Shown piece after piece: positions 9,182 to 18,979 of a stretch of DNA of 64,000 nucleotides. Origin of the DNA: an uncultured Atopobiaceae bacterium (GTDB lineage Bacteria; Actinomycetota; Coriobacteriia; Coriobacteriales; Atopobiaceae); contig CANQOF010000002.1 of assembly GCA_947625405.1 (NCBI GenBank), positions 62,001 through 126,000 on the forward strand. Direction: 5' to 3'. Below the pieces are notes generated by a model. That model was not told the DNA's origin. It did no database searches and saw only the letters and a list, made by a program, of their open reading frames with translations. Numbering within the stretch: the stretch's first letter is position 1; the number at the start of each line of letters is the position of its first letter. The position numbers were made by a program, and so were the translations under genes.

Positions 9182-10137
9182 GCGAGAAGGGGGTGCGCAC
9201 CACTCGTAAGGCGACATCCCTCACGAGCGCCCGCTCCCACGCGGAGGAGTACCTTGCGTATCTCAGTGGCACGAGGAACGTGTCGAAGAACACCATCAAG
9301 GGATATCGCGCCGACATCGACGCGTTCCTCGATTGGTGCGAGCGAAAGGACGTCGATCCGCTCACCATCACGACCCCGCAGGTGCGCGCCTGGCTGGGCG
9401 AGCTTCGTCGCGCTCGCTACGCCACGCGAACGATGAACCGGAAGCTCTCCGCCCTCCGAGGTTTCTACAACTGGATGATCGAGCGCGACTTCGCCACGAC
9501 CTCCGCCCTCGCGACGATGCCCGGCCCCAAGGTGGGGCGCCATCTTCCGAAGGTGATGGGGGATAGGGAAGTCCGCCAGATGCTCGCAGTGGTGGATGGC
9601 GAGAGCGCGTGGGACGTCTTCGATCGCGCACTCGTGGAGTTCCTCTACGCCACAGGCGCGCGCATCCAAGAGGCATCGAACGTCAACCTCGAGGACATCG
9701 ACCTCGTTCGTGGCTCAGTGCGCCTCTTCGGCAAGGGTTCGAAGGAGCGACTCGTGCCCCTCTACTCGAGGGCGCGCGCGAGCGTGGGGGACTATCTCGA
9801 GAGTGTGCGCCCCGAGCGCGCGGCGAAGGCCTCGGAAGCAGACGGAGACGAAAGCGCCCGCGCGCTCTTCCTCTCCCAGCGCGGACGACGCATGAGCGCG
9901 GCGGCGCTGCGCACTCGCTTCGAGCGCGTGGTGGAAAAAGCCGGGCTTCCGCCCACGATCACCCCACACACGATGCGCCACACTTTCGCGACCGAGCTCT
10001 TGAACGGCGACGCGGATCTCAGGAGCGTGCAAGAACTCCTCGGCCACGCGAGCCTCTCGACCACGCAGATCTACACGAATCTCTCCATTGAGCGACTGGG
10101 CGAGGTCATGCGCCAGGCGCATCCGCGTGGAGAGTGA
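9169..10137 (+). CDS. xerC: Tyrosine recombinase XerC-like
   Basis: Xer recombinases resolve chromosome dimers at dif during division. The 322-residue protein has the N-terminal SAM-like core-binding domain (residues about 20-110) and the catalytic domain with the full set: R165 in TGARIQE, a lysine near 189, H267 and R270 in HTMRHTFATELL, H293 in LLGHAS and Y302 in IYTNLS. Its place after trmFO matches the common xerC position in many Gram-positives. The ATG at 9169 sits behind GGAGG; a second in-frame ATG at 9178 overlaps the trmFO stop. Confidence 0.93.
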   Translation: MGEMSEKGVRTTRKATSLTSARSHAEEYLAYLSGTRNVSKNTIKGYRADIDAFLDWCERKDVDPLTITTPQVRAWLGELRRARYATRTMNRKLSALRGFYNWMIERDFATTSALATMPGPKVGRHLPKVMGDREVRQMLAVVDGESAWDVFDRALVEFLYATGARIQEASNVNLEDIDLVRGSVRLFGKGSKERLVPLYSRARASVGDYLESVRPERAAKASEADGDESARALFLSQRGRRMSAAALRTRFERVVEKAGLPPTITPHTMRHTFATELLNGDADLRSVQELLGHASLSTTQIYTNLSIERLGEVMRQAHPRGE

Positions 10138-10168
10138 ATGAGCGCGCCCATGGAAGGGCCTTTTCCCA

Positions 10169-10221
10169 TATACTTTTGCGATTGTGCCGGCATTCGGCAC
10201 CGGCTGGGGCCAAAGCCCCAG
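10169..10221 (+). promoter_or_regulatory. Promoter-like box and two hairpins in the rpsB leader
   Basis: TATACT at 10169-10174 is a good -10 box but lacks a clear -35. Downstream lie two hairpins: GTGCCG/CGGCAC (10184-10189 with 10195-10200) and CTGGGGC/GCCCCAG (10204-10210 with 10215-10221). The leader to the rpsB ATG would be about 150 bases, long enough for regulation by a ribosomal protein, though I cannot match it to a known leader family. Confidence 0.45.
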
Positions 10222-10333
10222 GCGAACCATTTCACACGCGTGCGGACTCGTCGGCCGCGGTGCTCGAAGACCCAGGTACTTCGGGTGGCAGGCGGGGTTG
10301 AGGTGCGCGGAGGCCTAACCGATGGAGGTAACC

Positions 10334-11221
<888 letters not shown>

Positions 11222-11289
11222 CGCCGAACGCGCCTCGTCGCGGATCTCCCATCAGTGATTTCACTCATTCGAGAAGAAAGGCACCATCC

Positions 11290-12159
11290 ATGCCCCAAGT
11301 GACCGCACAGCTCGTGAAGCAACTTCGTGAAATGACCGACGCTCCCATGATGGAGTGCAAGAAGGCCCTCGTGGAAGCCGACGGCGACATCGACGCCGCC
11401 GTCGACGTCCTCCGCAAGATGGGCACCATCAAGGCCGCCAAGAAGGCCGGTCGCGCCACCAACGAGGGTACCGTCGCCGCCTTCGTGTCCGATGACTCCC
11501 AGAAGGGCGCGCTCGTGGAGGTGTCCTGCGAGACCGACTTCGTGGGCACGAACCCCAAGTTCAAGAGCTTCGCAAACGACGTCGCGCGCGTGGCCGCGGA
11601 ATGCAACCCCGCCACCGTGGAGGATCTCCTCGCGCACCACTTCGTGAACGACGGCACCGTCGCCGACGCCCTCACCGAGCTCATCCACACCATGGGCGAG
11701 AACATGAAGATCGCGCGCGTGTGCTGCGTGAACGCCAAGAAGGGCGCCCTTTCGAGCTACGTGCACGGCGGCAAGCTCGGCGTGATCTGCGAGTTCGAGT
11801 TCAACAAGCCCGAAACCGCCGAGGTGCCCGAGTTCAAGAACTTCGCGCATGACGTGGCCATGCAGGTGGCCGCCGCGAATCCCGTGGCCGCCCGCCGCAT
11901 CGACGTGCCGGATGAGACGATCGAGCACGAGAAGGCCATCTACAAGGCGCAGGCCGCCGACTCCGGCAAGCCCGAGGCCATTCAGGAGAAGATGGCGGAG
12001 GGCCGCCTTAAGAAGTTCTTCCGCGAGAACGTGCTCACCGAGCAGGACTTCATCAAGGACACGAACACCACCATCAAGACCCTCGCCGAGACGGTTTCCG
12101 TGGCGTGCGACGACACGATCGAGGTCGTGGGCTTCGAACGCTTCGACTTCGGCGCCTAG
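11290..12159 (+). CDS. tsf: Translation elongation factor Ts
   Basis: EF-Ts exchanges GDP for GTP on EF-Tu. The 289-residue protein begins with a UBA-like domain followed by the hallmark TDAPMMECKKAL and TIKAAKKAGR, then the two core subdomains (VEVSCETDFV is the usual contact region). AGAAAGG lies before the ATG. It follows rpsB after 68 bases with no clear terminator. Confidence 0.97.
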   Translation: MPQVTAQLVKQLREMTDAPMMECKKALVEADGDIDAAVDVLRKMGTIKAAKKAGRATNEGTVAAFVSDDSQKGALVEVSCETDFVGTNPKFKSFANDVARVAAECNPATVEDLLAHHFVNDGTVADALTELIHTMGENMKIARVCCVNAKKGALSSYVHGGKLGVICEFEFNKPETAEVPEFKNFAHDVAMQVAAANPVAARRIDVPDETIEHEKAIYKAQAADSGKPEAIQEKMAEGRLKKFFRENVLTEQDFIKDTNTTIKTLAETVSVACDDTIEVVGFERFDFGA

Positions 12160-12168
12160 GGAGCTTTC

Positions 12169-12894
12169 GTGGCGGACTACGTCTACAAGCGCGTACTCCT
12201 GAAGCTCTCCGGCGAAGCCCTCATGGGCGACGCCGGCTATGGCATCGACCCCAAGGTCCTCGAGCATCTTGCGAGCGAGATCCGCACCATCCACGACGAC
12301 GGCGTGGAAATCGGCATCGTCGTGGGTGGTGGCAACATCTTCCGCGGAATGGCGGGCGCGGCGAGCGGCATGGAGCGCGCGCAGGCCGACTACATGGGCA
12401 TGCTCGCCACCGTCATGAACGCGCTCGCCCTCCAAGACACCTTCGAGCGCGCGGGGATGTACTGCCGCGTGATGAGCGCCATCGAGATGCGCGAGGTGTG
12501 CGAGACCTACATCCGTCGTCGCGCCACGCGCCACCTCGAGAAGGGTCGCATCGTCATCTTCGCGGCCGGCACCGGCAACCCGTACTTCACCACGGACACC
12601 GCGGCCGCCCTGCGCGCCCTCGAGATCGAGGCCGATTGCCTGATGAAGGCCACGAAGGTGGATGGCATCTACGACAAGGATCCCGTCACGCATCCCGACG
12701 CGGTGCGCTTCGACACCATCACCTACCTCGACGTGCTCACGCGTGACCTTAAGGTGATGGACGCCGCGGCCACCGCGCTTTGCCACGACAACAACCTGCC
12801 CATCCTCGTCTTCAACATCGACGAGCCAAACGTGTTCAAGAAGGCCCTCACCGGCGAACCGGTGGGGACCACGGTCGTAGGGGAGGAGTCGTAA
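12169..12894 (+). CDS. pyrH: Uridylate kinase (UMP kinase)
   Basis: PyrH phosphorylates UMP to UDP and belongs to the amino-acid-kinase fold. Key words are [43 protein letters not shown] and [13 protein letters not shown]. The 241-residue length is typical. Translation starts at a GTG behind GGGAG, nine bases after tsf. Confidence 0.97.
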   Translation: MADYVYKRVLLKLSGEALMGDAGYGIDPKVLEHLASEIRTIHDDGVEIGIVVGGGNIFRGMAGAASGMERAQADYMGMLATVMNALALQDTFERAGMYCRVMSAIEMREVCETYIRRRATRHLEKGRIVIFAAGTGNPYFTTDTAAALRALEIEADCLMKATKVDGIYDKDPVTHPDAVRFDTITYLDVLTRDLKVMDAAATALCHDNNLPILVFNIDEPNVFKKALTGEPVGTTVVGEES

Positions 12895-12897
12895 GCG

Positions 12898-13443
12898 ATG
12901 AGCGACGTGATGGAAGAAACCAAGAAGCGGATGGAAAAGTGCCTCACGGCGCTTCAGAACAACTTCTCCCGCGTGCGCACGGGCCGCGCGAACCCGCACG
13001 TGCTCGACCACGTGATGGTCGACTACTACGGCCAGCCCACGCCCATCACGCAGCTCGCCGGCATTCGCGTGCCGGAGGCCACAATGCTCCTCGTGGAGCC
13101 GTGGGATAAGAGCTCGCTCAATGCCATTGAGAAGGCCATTCGTACCTCCGACCTCGGCATCAACCCGTCAAACGACGGCACCTCCATTCGCTTGCCGTTC
13201 CCCGCGCCCACCGAGGAGCGCCGCCGCGAGCTCGCGAAGGAGTGCCGGCAGATGGGCGAGGAGGCGCGCGTGGCCGTGCGCAACGTGCGGCGTGACGCGA
13301 ACGCGCGCATCGAGCGCGACGAGGAGCTCTCCGAGGACGAGGTGCGTCGCGAGCAGAACAACATCCAGCGCATGACCGATGAGTACATCAAGAAGGTCGA
13401 CGAGGCCACGAAAGCCAAAGAAGCCGAGGTCATGGCGATCTAA
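12898..13443 (+). CDS. frr: Ribosome recycling factor
   Basis: RRF splits post-termination ribosomes together with EF-G. The 181-residue product shows FSRVRTGRANPHVLD, YGQPTPITQLA and LTEERRRELAK-like sequence (PAPTEERRRELAKE), and the long three-helix bundle. It starts three bases after the pyrH stop with GGGGAGGAG upstream. Confidence 0.97.
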   Translation: MSDVMEETKKRMEKCLTALQNNFSRVRTGRANPHVLDHVMVDYYGQPTPITQLAGIRVPEATMLLVEPWDKSSLNAIEKAIRTSDLGINPSNDGTSIRLPFPAPTEERRRELAKECRQMGEEARVAVRNVRRDANARIERDEELSEDEVRREQNNIQRMTDEYIKKVDEATKAKEAEVMAI

Positions 13444-14229
13444 GTGGACGCTCGCGAGGAAAAGCTCCTTGCGTACTACCGCGATTCGCAACCGGATATC
13501 TCCCTTGCGGACGTGGATCTTGCGCGTTTGCCGTCCCATATCTCCATCATTATGGATGGCAATGGACGATGGGCGGAGGCTCGCGGGCTCGATCGCTCGC
13601 AAGGGCACGTTGCCGGCGTCGACTCGCTGCGCGAAACCATCACCGCGTGCGTGCGCCTCGGCGTGGACGTCCTCTCGGCCTACGCGTTTTCCACCGAGAA
13701 TTGGAAGCGGCCGCAGAGGGAAGTCGATCTTCTGATGGATCTCTTCGCGAAGACGCTCTTGAACGAGCTCCCACTCTTCCACCAGGAGCACGTGCGCCTA
13801 GAGCTTTGGGGCGATCTCGAGGCCCTTCCCGCGAAGACCTACGCCACGTTTTGCCGGGGTATCGACGAGACCTCCGGGTATTCGACGATGACCCTCGCGC
13901 TTGCGGTGAACTACGGTTCGCGCGCCGAGATCGTGCGCGCGAGTCGCTCGCTCGCCCACGACGTGGCGCGAGGACGCCTCGAAGCCAAGGACATCACCGA
14001 GGAACTCTTCGCGCGAAGGCTCTACACCGCCGACGTGCCCGACCCCGAGCTCCTCATCCGCACCTCCGGCGAGCTTCGCCTCTCGAATTACCTCCTCTGG
14101 CAGCTCGCCTATAGCGAGCTCTACGTGACGGACACGCTCTGGCCGGATTTCGATCGTTGGGAGCTCCTGCGCGCGATCCGCGCGTACCAAAGCCGCGAGC
14201 GACGCTTTGGGGGCGTGGGACGTGCCTGA
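13444..14229 (+). CDS. uppS: Isoprenyl transferase (undecaprenyl diphosphate synthase)
   Basis: UppS elongates farnesyl-PP to the C55 lipid carrier for cell-wall synthesis. The 261-residue protein has the signature IIMDGNGRWA with catalytic D38, followed by FSTENWKRP and the substrate-binding RTSGELRLSNYLLWQ. The GTG start lies directly after the frr stop codon, with no intervening base. It feeds peptidoglycan synthesis together with the neighbouring isoprenoid genes dxr and ispG. Confidence 0.97.
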   Translation: MDAREEKLLAYYRDSQPDISLADVDLARLPSHISIIMDGNGRWAEARGLDRSQGHVAGVDSLRETITACVRLGVDVLSAYAFSTENWKRPQREVDLLMDLFAKTLLNELPLFHQEHVRLELWGDLEALPAKTYATFCRGIDETSGYSTMTLALAVNYGSRAEIVRASRSLAHDVARGRLEAKDITEELFARRLYTADVPDPELLIRTSGELRLSNYLLWQLAYSELYVTDTLWPDFDRWELLRAIRAYQSRERRFGGVGRA

Positions 14230-15253
14230 GGAGCGGAAGGGCCAACGCGTCGCGAGGCGGAGCGCAGGGGGCGTGGACGGAAGGCGCAATGGCGCGTCCG
14301 TGTCTACGCGCACCTCGCAAAAGCGCGCGAAGTCACAGGCGTCCAAAAAGGCCAAGGAGACGGCGAAGCGCTCCCTCGTGGAGCGTCGTGAGGAACGCGA
14401 GATCAAGCGCGCCGCGGGCGAGCTCAAGGGCCAGAAGGTGCGCGGCGCCGCGGAGCGAACCCTCACTCGCACGTTCTCGGGCGCGATCTACGCGATCACC
14501 ATGGTGGTGCTCGTGTCCATCGGCCCCGTCACCACGACCATCCTCACCGCCGCGATCGCCTGGCTCTGCTGCTCGGAGTTCTTCCGGCTCACGCGCCTCA
14601 TGGGCCGCGCGCCCTTCGAGTTTCTCGGGCTCGCGGGCGCCATCGCCTTCCCGGTGGCGGCGTTCATCGACCAAGCGCTCATCACCTGGGTGCTCTACGT
14701 GCTCCTCTTCGCGAGCGGCATCTGGTACATCTTCACGCCCCGGGCCTCCATCTCCGATGTGGCGGTCACGGTCTTCGCGCCGCTCTACACGGGCTTCCTC
14801 ATCTCGTCGATCGTCTCCATCCGCATGCTCGATCCGGGGAGCACGGGCGCGCTCATGACGCTTGGCGTGCTCGGCAGCATCTGGGCCAACGACGCGGCGG
14901 CGTATTTCTGCGGGCGCCGTTTCGGGCGCACGAAGATGAGCCCGAGGATCAGCCCGAATAAGACGTGGGAGGGCTTCTGGGGCGGCTACGTGGGCGGCCT
15001 CATCCTCTGGATCATCATGCTCCTCGTGGGGCTTCCCGGGATCACCATCCCCATCGTCATCATCGGCTCGATCTTCACGATGATCGCGGGCGTGATCGGC
15101 GACCTCGTGGAATCGAGGATCAAGCGCGCCGCGGGGGTGAAGGATTCGGGCGATTTCCTGCCCGGCCACGGCGGCCTTCTCGATCGCACGGATTCCCAGC
15201 TCTTTGGCTGCATGACGGGGTATTTGATCCTCCATCTCGGAGGCATCCTCTGA
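14222..15253 (+). CDS. cdsA: Phosphatidate cytidylyltransferase (CDP-DAG synthase) with basic N-terminal extension
   Basis: CdsA makes CDP-diacylglycerol from phosphatidate and CTP. The membrane part has about eight hydrophobic segments and the family signature SPNKTWEGFWGG together with KDSGDFLPGHGGLLDRTDS near the C-terminus. The protein has 343 residues; the first 85-90 are hydrophilic and very basic (many Arg, Lys, Ser), an extension not needed for the reaction. The GTG at 14222 overlaps uppS by eight bases. A shorter start inside the basic region cannot be excluded. Confidence 0.93.
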   Translation: MPEERKGQRVARRSAGGVDGRRNGASVSTRTSQKRAKSQASKKAKETAKRSLVERREEREIKRAAGELKGQKVRGAAERTLTRTFSGAIYAITMVVLVSIGPVTTTILTAAIAWLCCSEFFRLTRLMGRAPFEFLGLAGAIAFPVAAFIDQALITWVLYVLLFASGIWYIFTPRASISDVAVTVFAPLYTGFLISSIVSIRMLDPGSTGALMTLGVLGSIWANDAAAYFCGRRFGRTKMSPRISPNKTWEGFWGGYVGGLILWIIMLLVGLPGITIPIVIIGSIFTMIAGVIGDLVESRIKRAAGVKDSGDFLPGHGGLLDRTDSQLFGCMTGYLILHLGGIL

Positions 15254-16425
15254 TGGCGGAGGCGAGGCGCAGGGCCCGCGTGTGCATCCTCGGCGCGACG
15301 GGCTCGATAGGGCGCCAGACACTCGACGTGTGCTCTCGCCACGCCGAGAGGCTCGAGGTCGTGGGCCTTGCCGCGGGAAGCGACGCACGGGGGCTCGCCG
15401 AGGCCGCCGCGCGCCTCCACGTGCGAGACCTCGCGCTCAGCGACGCCTCCTCCGCATCACGCGAGCTCCTTGCCGAGCTCGCACCGTCGGCCGCGTGCGA
15501 GTTCGGCGAGCGGGCGGTGGCCGAGCTCTGCGAGCGCGTCGACGCGAGCATCGTGCTCGTGGCCATCGTGGGAGCCGCCGCCATCGCGCCCACGCTCGCC
15601 GCGCTCAGGACGGGCGCTCGCGTGGCGCTCGCGAACAAGGAGTGCCTCGTCGCCGCGGGGAGCCTCGTGTGCGCCGCCGCGGCTCCCGGCCAGATCATCC
15701 CGGTCGACAGCGAGCATTCCGCCATCTTCCAGTGCCTTCAGGCGGGGAGGCCCTCAGAGCTCTCCAGGATCTGGCTCACCTGCTCAGGTGGCCCGTTTCG
15801 GGGCCTCACGCGCGAGGAGCTCGCGCACGTCACGGCCCAGGACGCGCTTCGCCACCCCACGTGGAACATGGGACCGAAGATCACGATCGATTCCGCGGAT
15901 CTCATGAACAAGGGCCTCGAGGTGATCGAGGCCACCTGGCTCTTCGGCTTGGACGCGAGCAAGGTGAGCGTGCTCGTCCACCCGCAATCCCTCGTCCACT
16001 CGATGGTGGAGTTCGCCGATGGCGAAACCATCGCCCAGCTCGGAGCCCCCGACATGCGCGGGGCGATCCAATACGCGATGAGCTATCCCGAGCGCTGGAA
16101 GGCGCCCATGGAAGCGCCGGATTGGCGCAAGATGGGGCCGATCACCTTCGATGCGCCCGACTTCGAGGTCTTTCGCTGCCTTGCTCTCGCCATGGAAGCT
16201 GCACATGTGGGCGGTACCATGCCCGCCGCTATGAACGCGGCAAACGAAGTGGCAAACGCGGCGTTTCGCGAGGGGCGCATCCGCATGACGGAGATCGACG
16301 AGGTCATCGAGGTCGTGATGGACACTACCTCGCCCGCGAGCGTGGAGAGCCTGGAGCAGATCCTCGAGGTCGACTCCCGCGCGCGCAGGGCCGCGGCCGC
16401 CTGCATCCAGGAGCTCGCACGATGA
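15253..16425 (+). CDS. dxr: 1-deoxy-D-xylulose-5-phosphate reductoisomerase
   Basis: Dxr catalyses the first committed step of the MEP isoprenoid pathway using NADPH. The 390-residue protein has the nucleotide motif ILGATGSIG, the metal/substrate region VDSEHSAIFQCL, MNKGLEVIEA, and a C-terminal helical domain. The ATG at 15253 overlaps the cdsA stop by one base (TGATG) and the stop overlaps rseP (ATGA), indicating translational coupling. Confidence 0.97.
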   Translation: MAEARRRARVCILGATGSIGRQTLDVCSRHAERLEVVGLAAGSDARGLAEAAARLHVRDLALSDASSASRELLAELAPSAACEFGERAVAELCERVDASIVLVAIVGAAAIAPTLAALRTGARVALANKECLVAAGSLVCAAAAPGQIIPVDSEHSAIFQCLQAGRPSELSRIWLTCSGGPFRGLTREELAHVTAQDALRHPTWNMGPKITIDSADLMNKGLEVIEATWLFGLDASKVSVLVHPQSLVHSMVEFADGETIAQLGAPDMRGAIQYAMSYPERWKAPMEAPDWRKMGPITFDAPDFEVFRCLALAMEAAHVGGTMPAAMNAANEVANAAFREGRIRMTEIDEVIEVVMDTTSPASVESLEQILEVDSRARRAAAACIQELAR

Positions 16426-17801
16426 TGCTTCTCAACATCCTCCTCATGGTCTTCTGGGGGCTCTTGCTCCTCTGCGTGGTCGTCGTGATCCACGAGGGCG
16501 GACACTTCCTCGCGGCGCGCGCCCAGGGCATTCGCGTGACGGAATTCTTCCTCGGCCTTCCGTGCCGCTGGCGCATCTCCCGCACGTCCAAGCGCTATGG
16601 CACCCGCTATGGCGTGACGGTGCTTCTCTTCGGCGGCTACAACCAGATTTGCGGCCTTGCGGGCGAGGCTCCGAAACACACGAAGGACGTGCTCTTAGCG
16701 CTCATGGCGCGCGGACGGGCCACCCCCGAGGAGCTTTCCGAGGACGTGGGCTGCACGCCCGACGAGGCGATGGACGCGCTCGTCACGCTCACGGACTGGG
16801 CCTCGGTCGAGCCCTTCTACGACCCCGAGAAGGGCGAGAAGCCCAGCCAGAAGACCTACCCCGCCGCCTTCCAGACGGTCGAGCGCGACGCGGACCTCTA
16901 CACCCGCTACGACCGCGCGAGCGACTTCTCGCTTCCCGGAGCCACGGAGGCGGGCATCGCGCGTTCGGTGGAGGACGGTGACGCCTTCTACGAGCGGGAG
17001 AAGAAGGCCACCTACCTCGGAGACGGCCTCGTGGGCCGCCTCGTGATGCTCCTTGCGGGCGTGACGGTGAACATCGTCTTCGGCATCCTCATCGTCACCC
17101 TCGCGCTCATGATCCAGGGCATCGCCGTCACCGTGAACGAGAGCAGGATAGGGAGCGTGGACGAGGGAAGCCTCGCCGCCGCGGCCGGCCTCGAGGCGGG
17201 CGATGAGATCACCGAGGTGGCGGGCACGCCGGTGGCCACGTGGACGGAGCTCCACGACGCGCTCCACGAGGCGTTGGGCACGGGGGAGGACTTCGAGATC
17301 GCCTACACGCGCGATGGCAAGGCGGAGAGCGCGATCGTGCCCGCCGAGGGCACCGGCGCCTCGACCATCGGCATCACCGCGCCCACGGAGCAGGTGCGCC
17401 TCGGCTTCGTTGACGCGCTCGCCTACACCTTCACCTACCTCGGCATGGTCGCGCAGATGATCATCCAGCTCTTCTCGCCGGCGCACGTGGCCGAGGTGGT
17501 GCAGAACTCCACTTCCGTGGTGGGCATCACGGTGATGGCGGGGCAAGCGGCGGCGCAGGGGTTCGTGCCGTACGTGCTCATCGCGGCATCGGTTTCCATC
17601 TCGCTCGGCTTCGTGAACCTCTTGCCGATCCCGCCGCTCGACGGGGGCAAGGTGCTTGTGGAGATCATCCAGGCGATCATCCGCAGGCCGCTTCCCGAAA
17701 AGGCGCTCCTCGCCTTCAACTACGTGGGCATCGGGCTCTTCATGCTGCTCTTCATCGTGCTCTTGCAGCAGGACATCTTCCGCTACGTGCTCGGGGGGTA
17801 G
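16422..17801 (+). CDS. rseP: RseP/Rip1-type site-2 membrane metalloprotease with inserted winged-helix-like domain
   Basis: The 459-residue protein is an M50 intramembrane protease that cleaves membrane-anchored regulators. The first TM segment carries the zinc motif HEGGH (H24, E25, H28), a PDZ domain lies around residues 235-320, and the last TM region has NLLPIPPLDGG with the third metal ligand. Between the conserved GGYN turn and the second TM there is an extra segment, residues about 83-198. Its first part (ARGRATPEELSEDVGCTPDE) reads like a helix-turn-helix. Ordinary family members have a shorter loop there. It sits between dxr and ispG, as in many bacteria. Confidence 0.93.
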   Translation: MMLLNILLMVFWGLLLLCVVVVIHEGGHFLAARAQGIRVTEFFLGLPCRWRISRTSKRYGTRYGVTVLLFGGYNQICGLAGEAPKHTKDVLLALMARGRATPEELSEDVGCTPDEAMDALVTLTDWASVEPFYDPEKGEKPSQKTYPAAFQTVERDADLYTRYDRASDFSLPGATEAGIARSVEDGDAFYEREKKATYLGDGLVGRLVMLLAGVTVNIVFGILIVTLALMIQGIAVTVNESRIGSVDEGSLAAAAGLEAGDEITEVAGTPVATWTELHDALHEALGTGEDFEIAYTRDGKAESAIVPAEGTGASTIGITAPTEQVRLGFVDALAYTFTYLGMVAQMIIQLFSPAHVAEVVQNSTSVVGITVMAGQAAAQGFVPYVLIAASVSISLGFVNLLPIPPLDGGKVLVEIIQAIIRRPLPEKALLAFNYVGIGLFMLLFIVLLQQDIFRYVLGG

Positions 17802-17803
17802 CG

Positions 17804-18892
17804 GTGGGGGAGATTGCCGGCCAGAGCGCGGTTCCCCGCGAGCGCACACGCCGCGTCTTCGTGGGTGCCGTGCCCATCGGAGGCGGGGCGCCGGTGGCGG
17901 TCCAGTCCATGACGACGACGCCCACGCGCGACCCCGAAGCCACCCTCGGGCAGATCGCGGAACTCGCCGCGGAGGGTTGCGAGATCGCCCGCGTGGCGAT
18001 CCCCGATCAGAGCTCGCTCGACGGTTTCGAGGCGATTTGCGCCGATTCTCCCCTGCCCATCGTGGCCGACATCCACTTCGACCATCGCCTCGCCATCGAA
18101 GCCTGCCATCGCGGCGCCGCGGCGCTTCGCGTCAATCCCGGAAACATCGGGAGCTGGGAGCGCGTGGATGCCGTCATCGACGCGGCGGGGGAGGCGGGCA
18201 TCCCCATACGCATCGGCGTGAACGCCGGCTCGCTCGCCAAGGACGTCGAAGCGCGCGCGGACCTCACGCATGCCGAAAAGCTCGTGGAAAGCGCGGTGAG
18301 CTTCGTGCGGCACTTCGCTCTCCGCGATTTCCGGGACGTCGTGGTCTCCGCGAAGACCCACTCCGCGATGGAGACGGTCGAGGTCAATCGGCTGCTCTCC
18401 CACGCGCTCCCAAGCGTGCCACTCCACCTCGGAGTCACGGAGGCGGGCGATTTCAGCCAGGCGACGGTCAAGAACTCCGTGGCGCTCGGTATCCTCCTCT
18501 CCGAGGGCATCGGCGACACGATTCGCGTGAGCATCACGGCGCCGCCCGCCGACGAGGTGCGCGTGGCCTGGCAGATCCTCGCCGCCACGGGCGTGCGCAG
18601 GCGCGGTCCCGAGATCGTGAGCTGCCCCACCTGCGCGCGCTGCTCGATCGACCTCATGGCGCTCGAAGCCGAGGTCGCGCGCCGCCTTCGCACCGAGAGC
18701 GAGCCGCTCTGCGTGGCGGTCATGGGATGCGAGGTCAACGGCCCCGGCGAGGCGCGCGCGGCCGACATCGGCATCGCGGGAGGCCACGGGCACTGCATCC
18801 TCTTCGCGGGCGGGGAGATCATCGCCACGGTGGGGCAATCCGAGGCCGTCGACGCGCTCATGGCGGAGATCGAAGCGCGCTTTTGCTCCTAG
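17804..18892 (+). CDS. ispG: 4-hydroxy-3-methylbut-2-en-1-yl diphosphate synthase (flavodoxin)
   Basis: IspG is the [4Fe-4S] enzyme of the penultimate MEP step. The 362-residue protein is the short bacterial form: a TIM barrel followed by the iron-sulfur domain with SCPTCARCSID and the later GCEVNGPGEA, which supply the three cluster cysteines and the conserved Glu. GTG start with GGGGGG upstream, two bases after rseP. With dxr here and ispH at 29.9 kb, three MEP genes lie in this window. Confidence 0.97.
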   Translation: MGEIAGQSAVPRERTRRVFVGAVPIGGGAPVAVQSMTTTPTRDPEATLGQIAELAAEGCEIARVAIPDQSSLDGFEAICADSPLPIVADIHFDHRLAIEACHRGAAALRVNPGNIGSWERVDAVIDAAGEAGIPIRIGVNAGSLAKDVEARADLTHAEKLVESAVSFVRHFALRDFRDVVVSAKTHSAMETVEVNRLLSHALPSVPLHLGVTEAGDFSQATVKNSVALGILLSEGIGDTIRVSITAPPADEVRVAWQILAATGVRRRGPEIVSCPTCARCSIDLMALEAEVARRLRTESEPLCVAVMGCEVNGPGEARAADIGIAGGHGHCILFAGGEIIATVGQSEAVDALMAEIEARFCS

Positions 18893-18939
18893 CGTGCGAG
18901 CCCCTCGCCCCGGCTCCGGTCGCCTTGGAGCTCGTTCGG

Positions 18940-18976
18940 TAGAATGCCCGCGTAGGCCTTGCACATCCCTGGAGGT
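18940..18976 (+). promoter_or_regulatory. Possible proS -10 box and strong ribosome-binding site
   Basis: TAGAAT at 18940-18945 resembles the -10 boxes seen at 28320 and 45714 in this window, but no good -35 is present. GGAGGT at 18971-18976 decides the ATG at 18980. Confidence 0.35.
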
Positions 18977-18979
18977 TTC

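Noticed and set aside
9169-10137. Phage-type integrase linked to the tRNA repeats
   Set aside because: Sequence features and the position after trmFO match housekeeping XerC, and it is 11 kb from the tRNA copies with core genes between.
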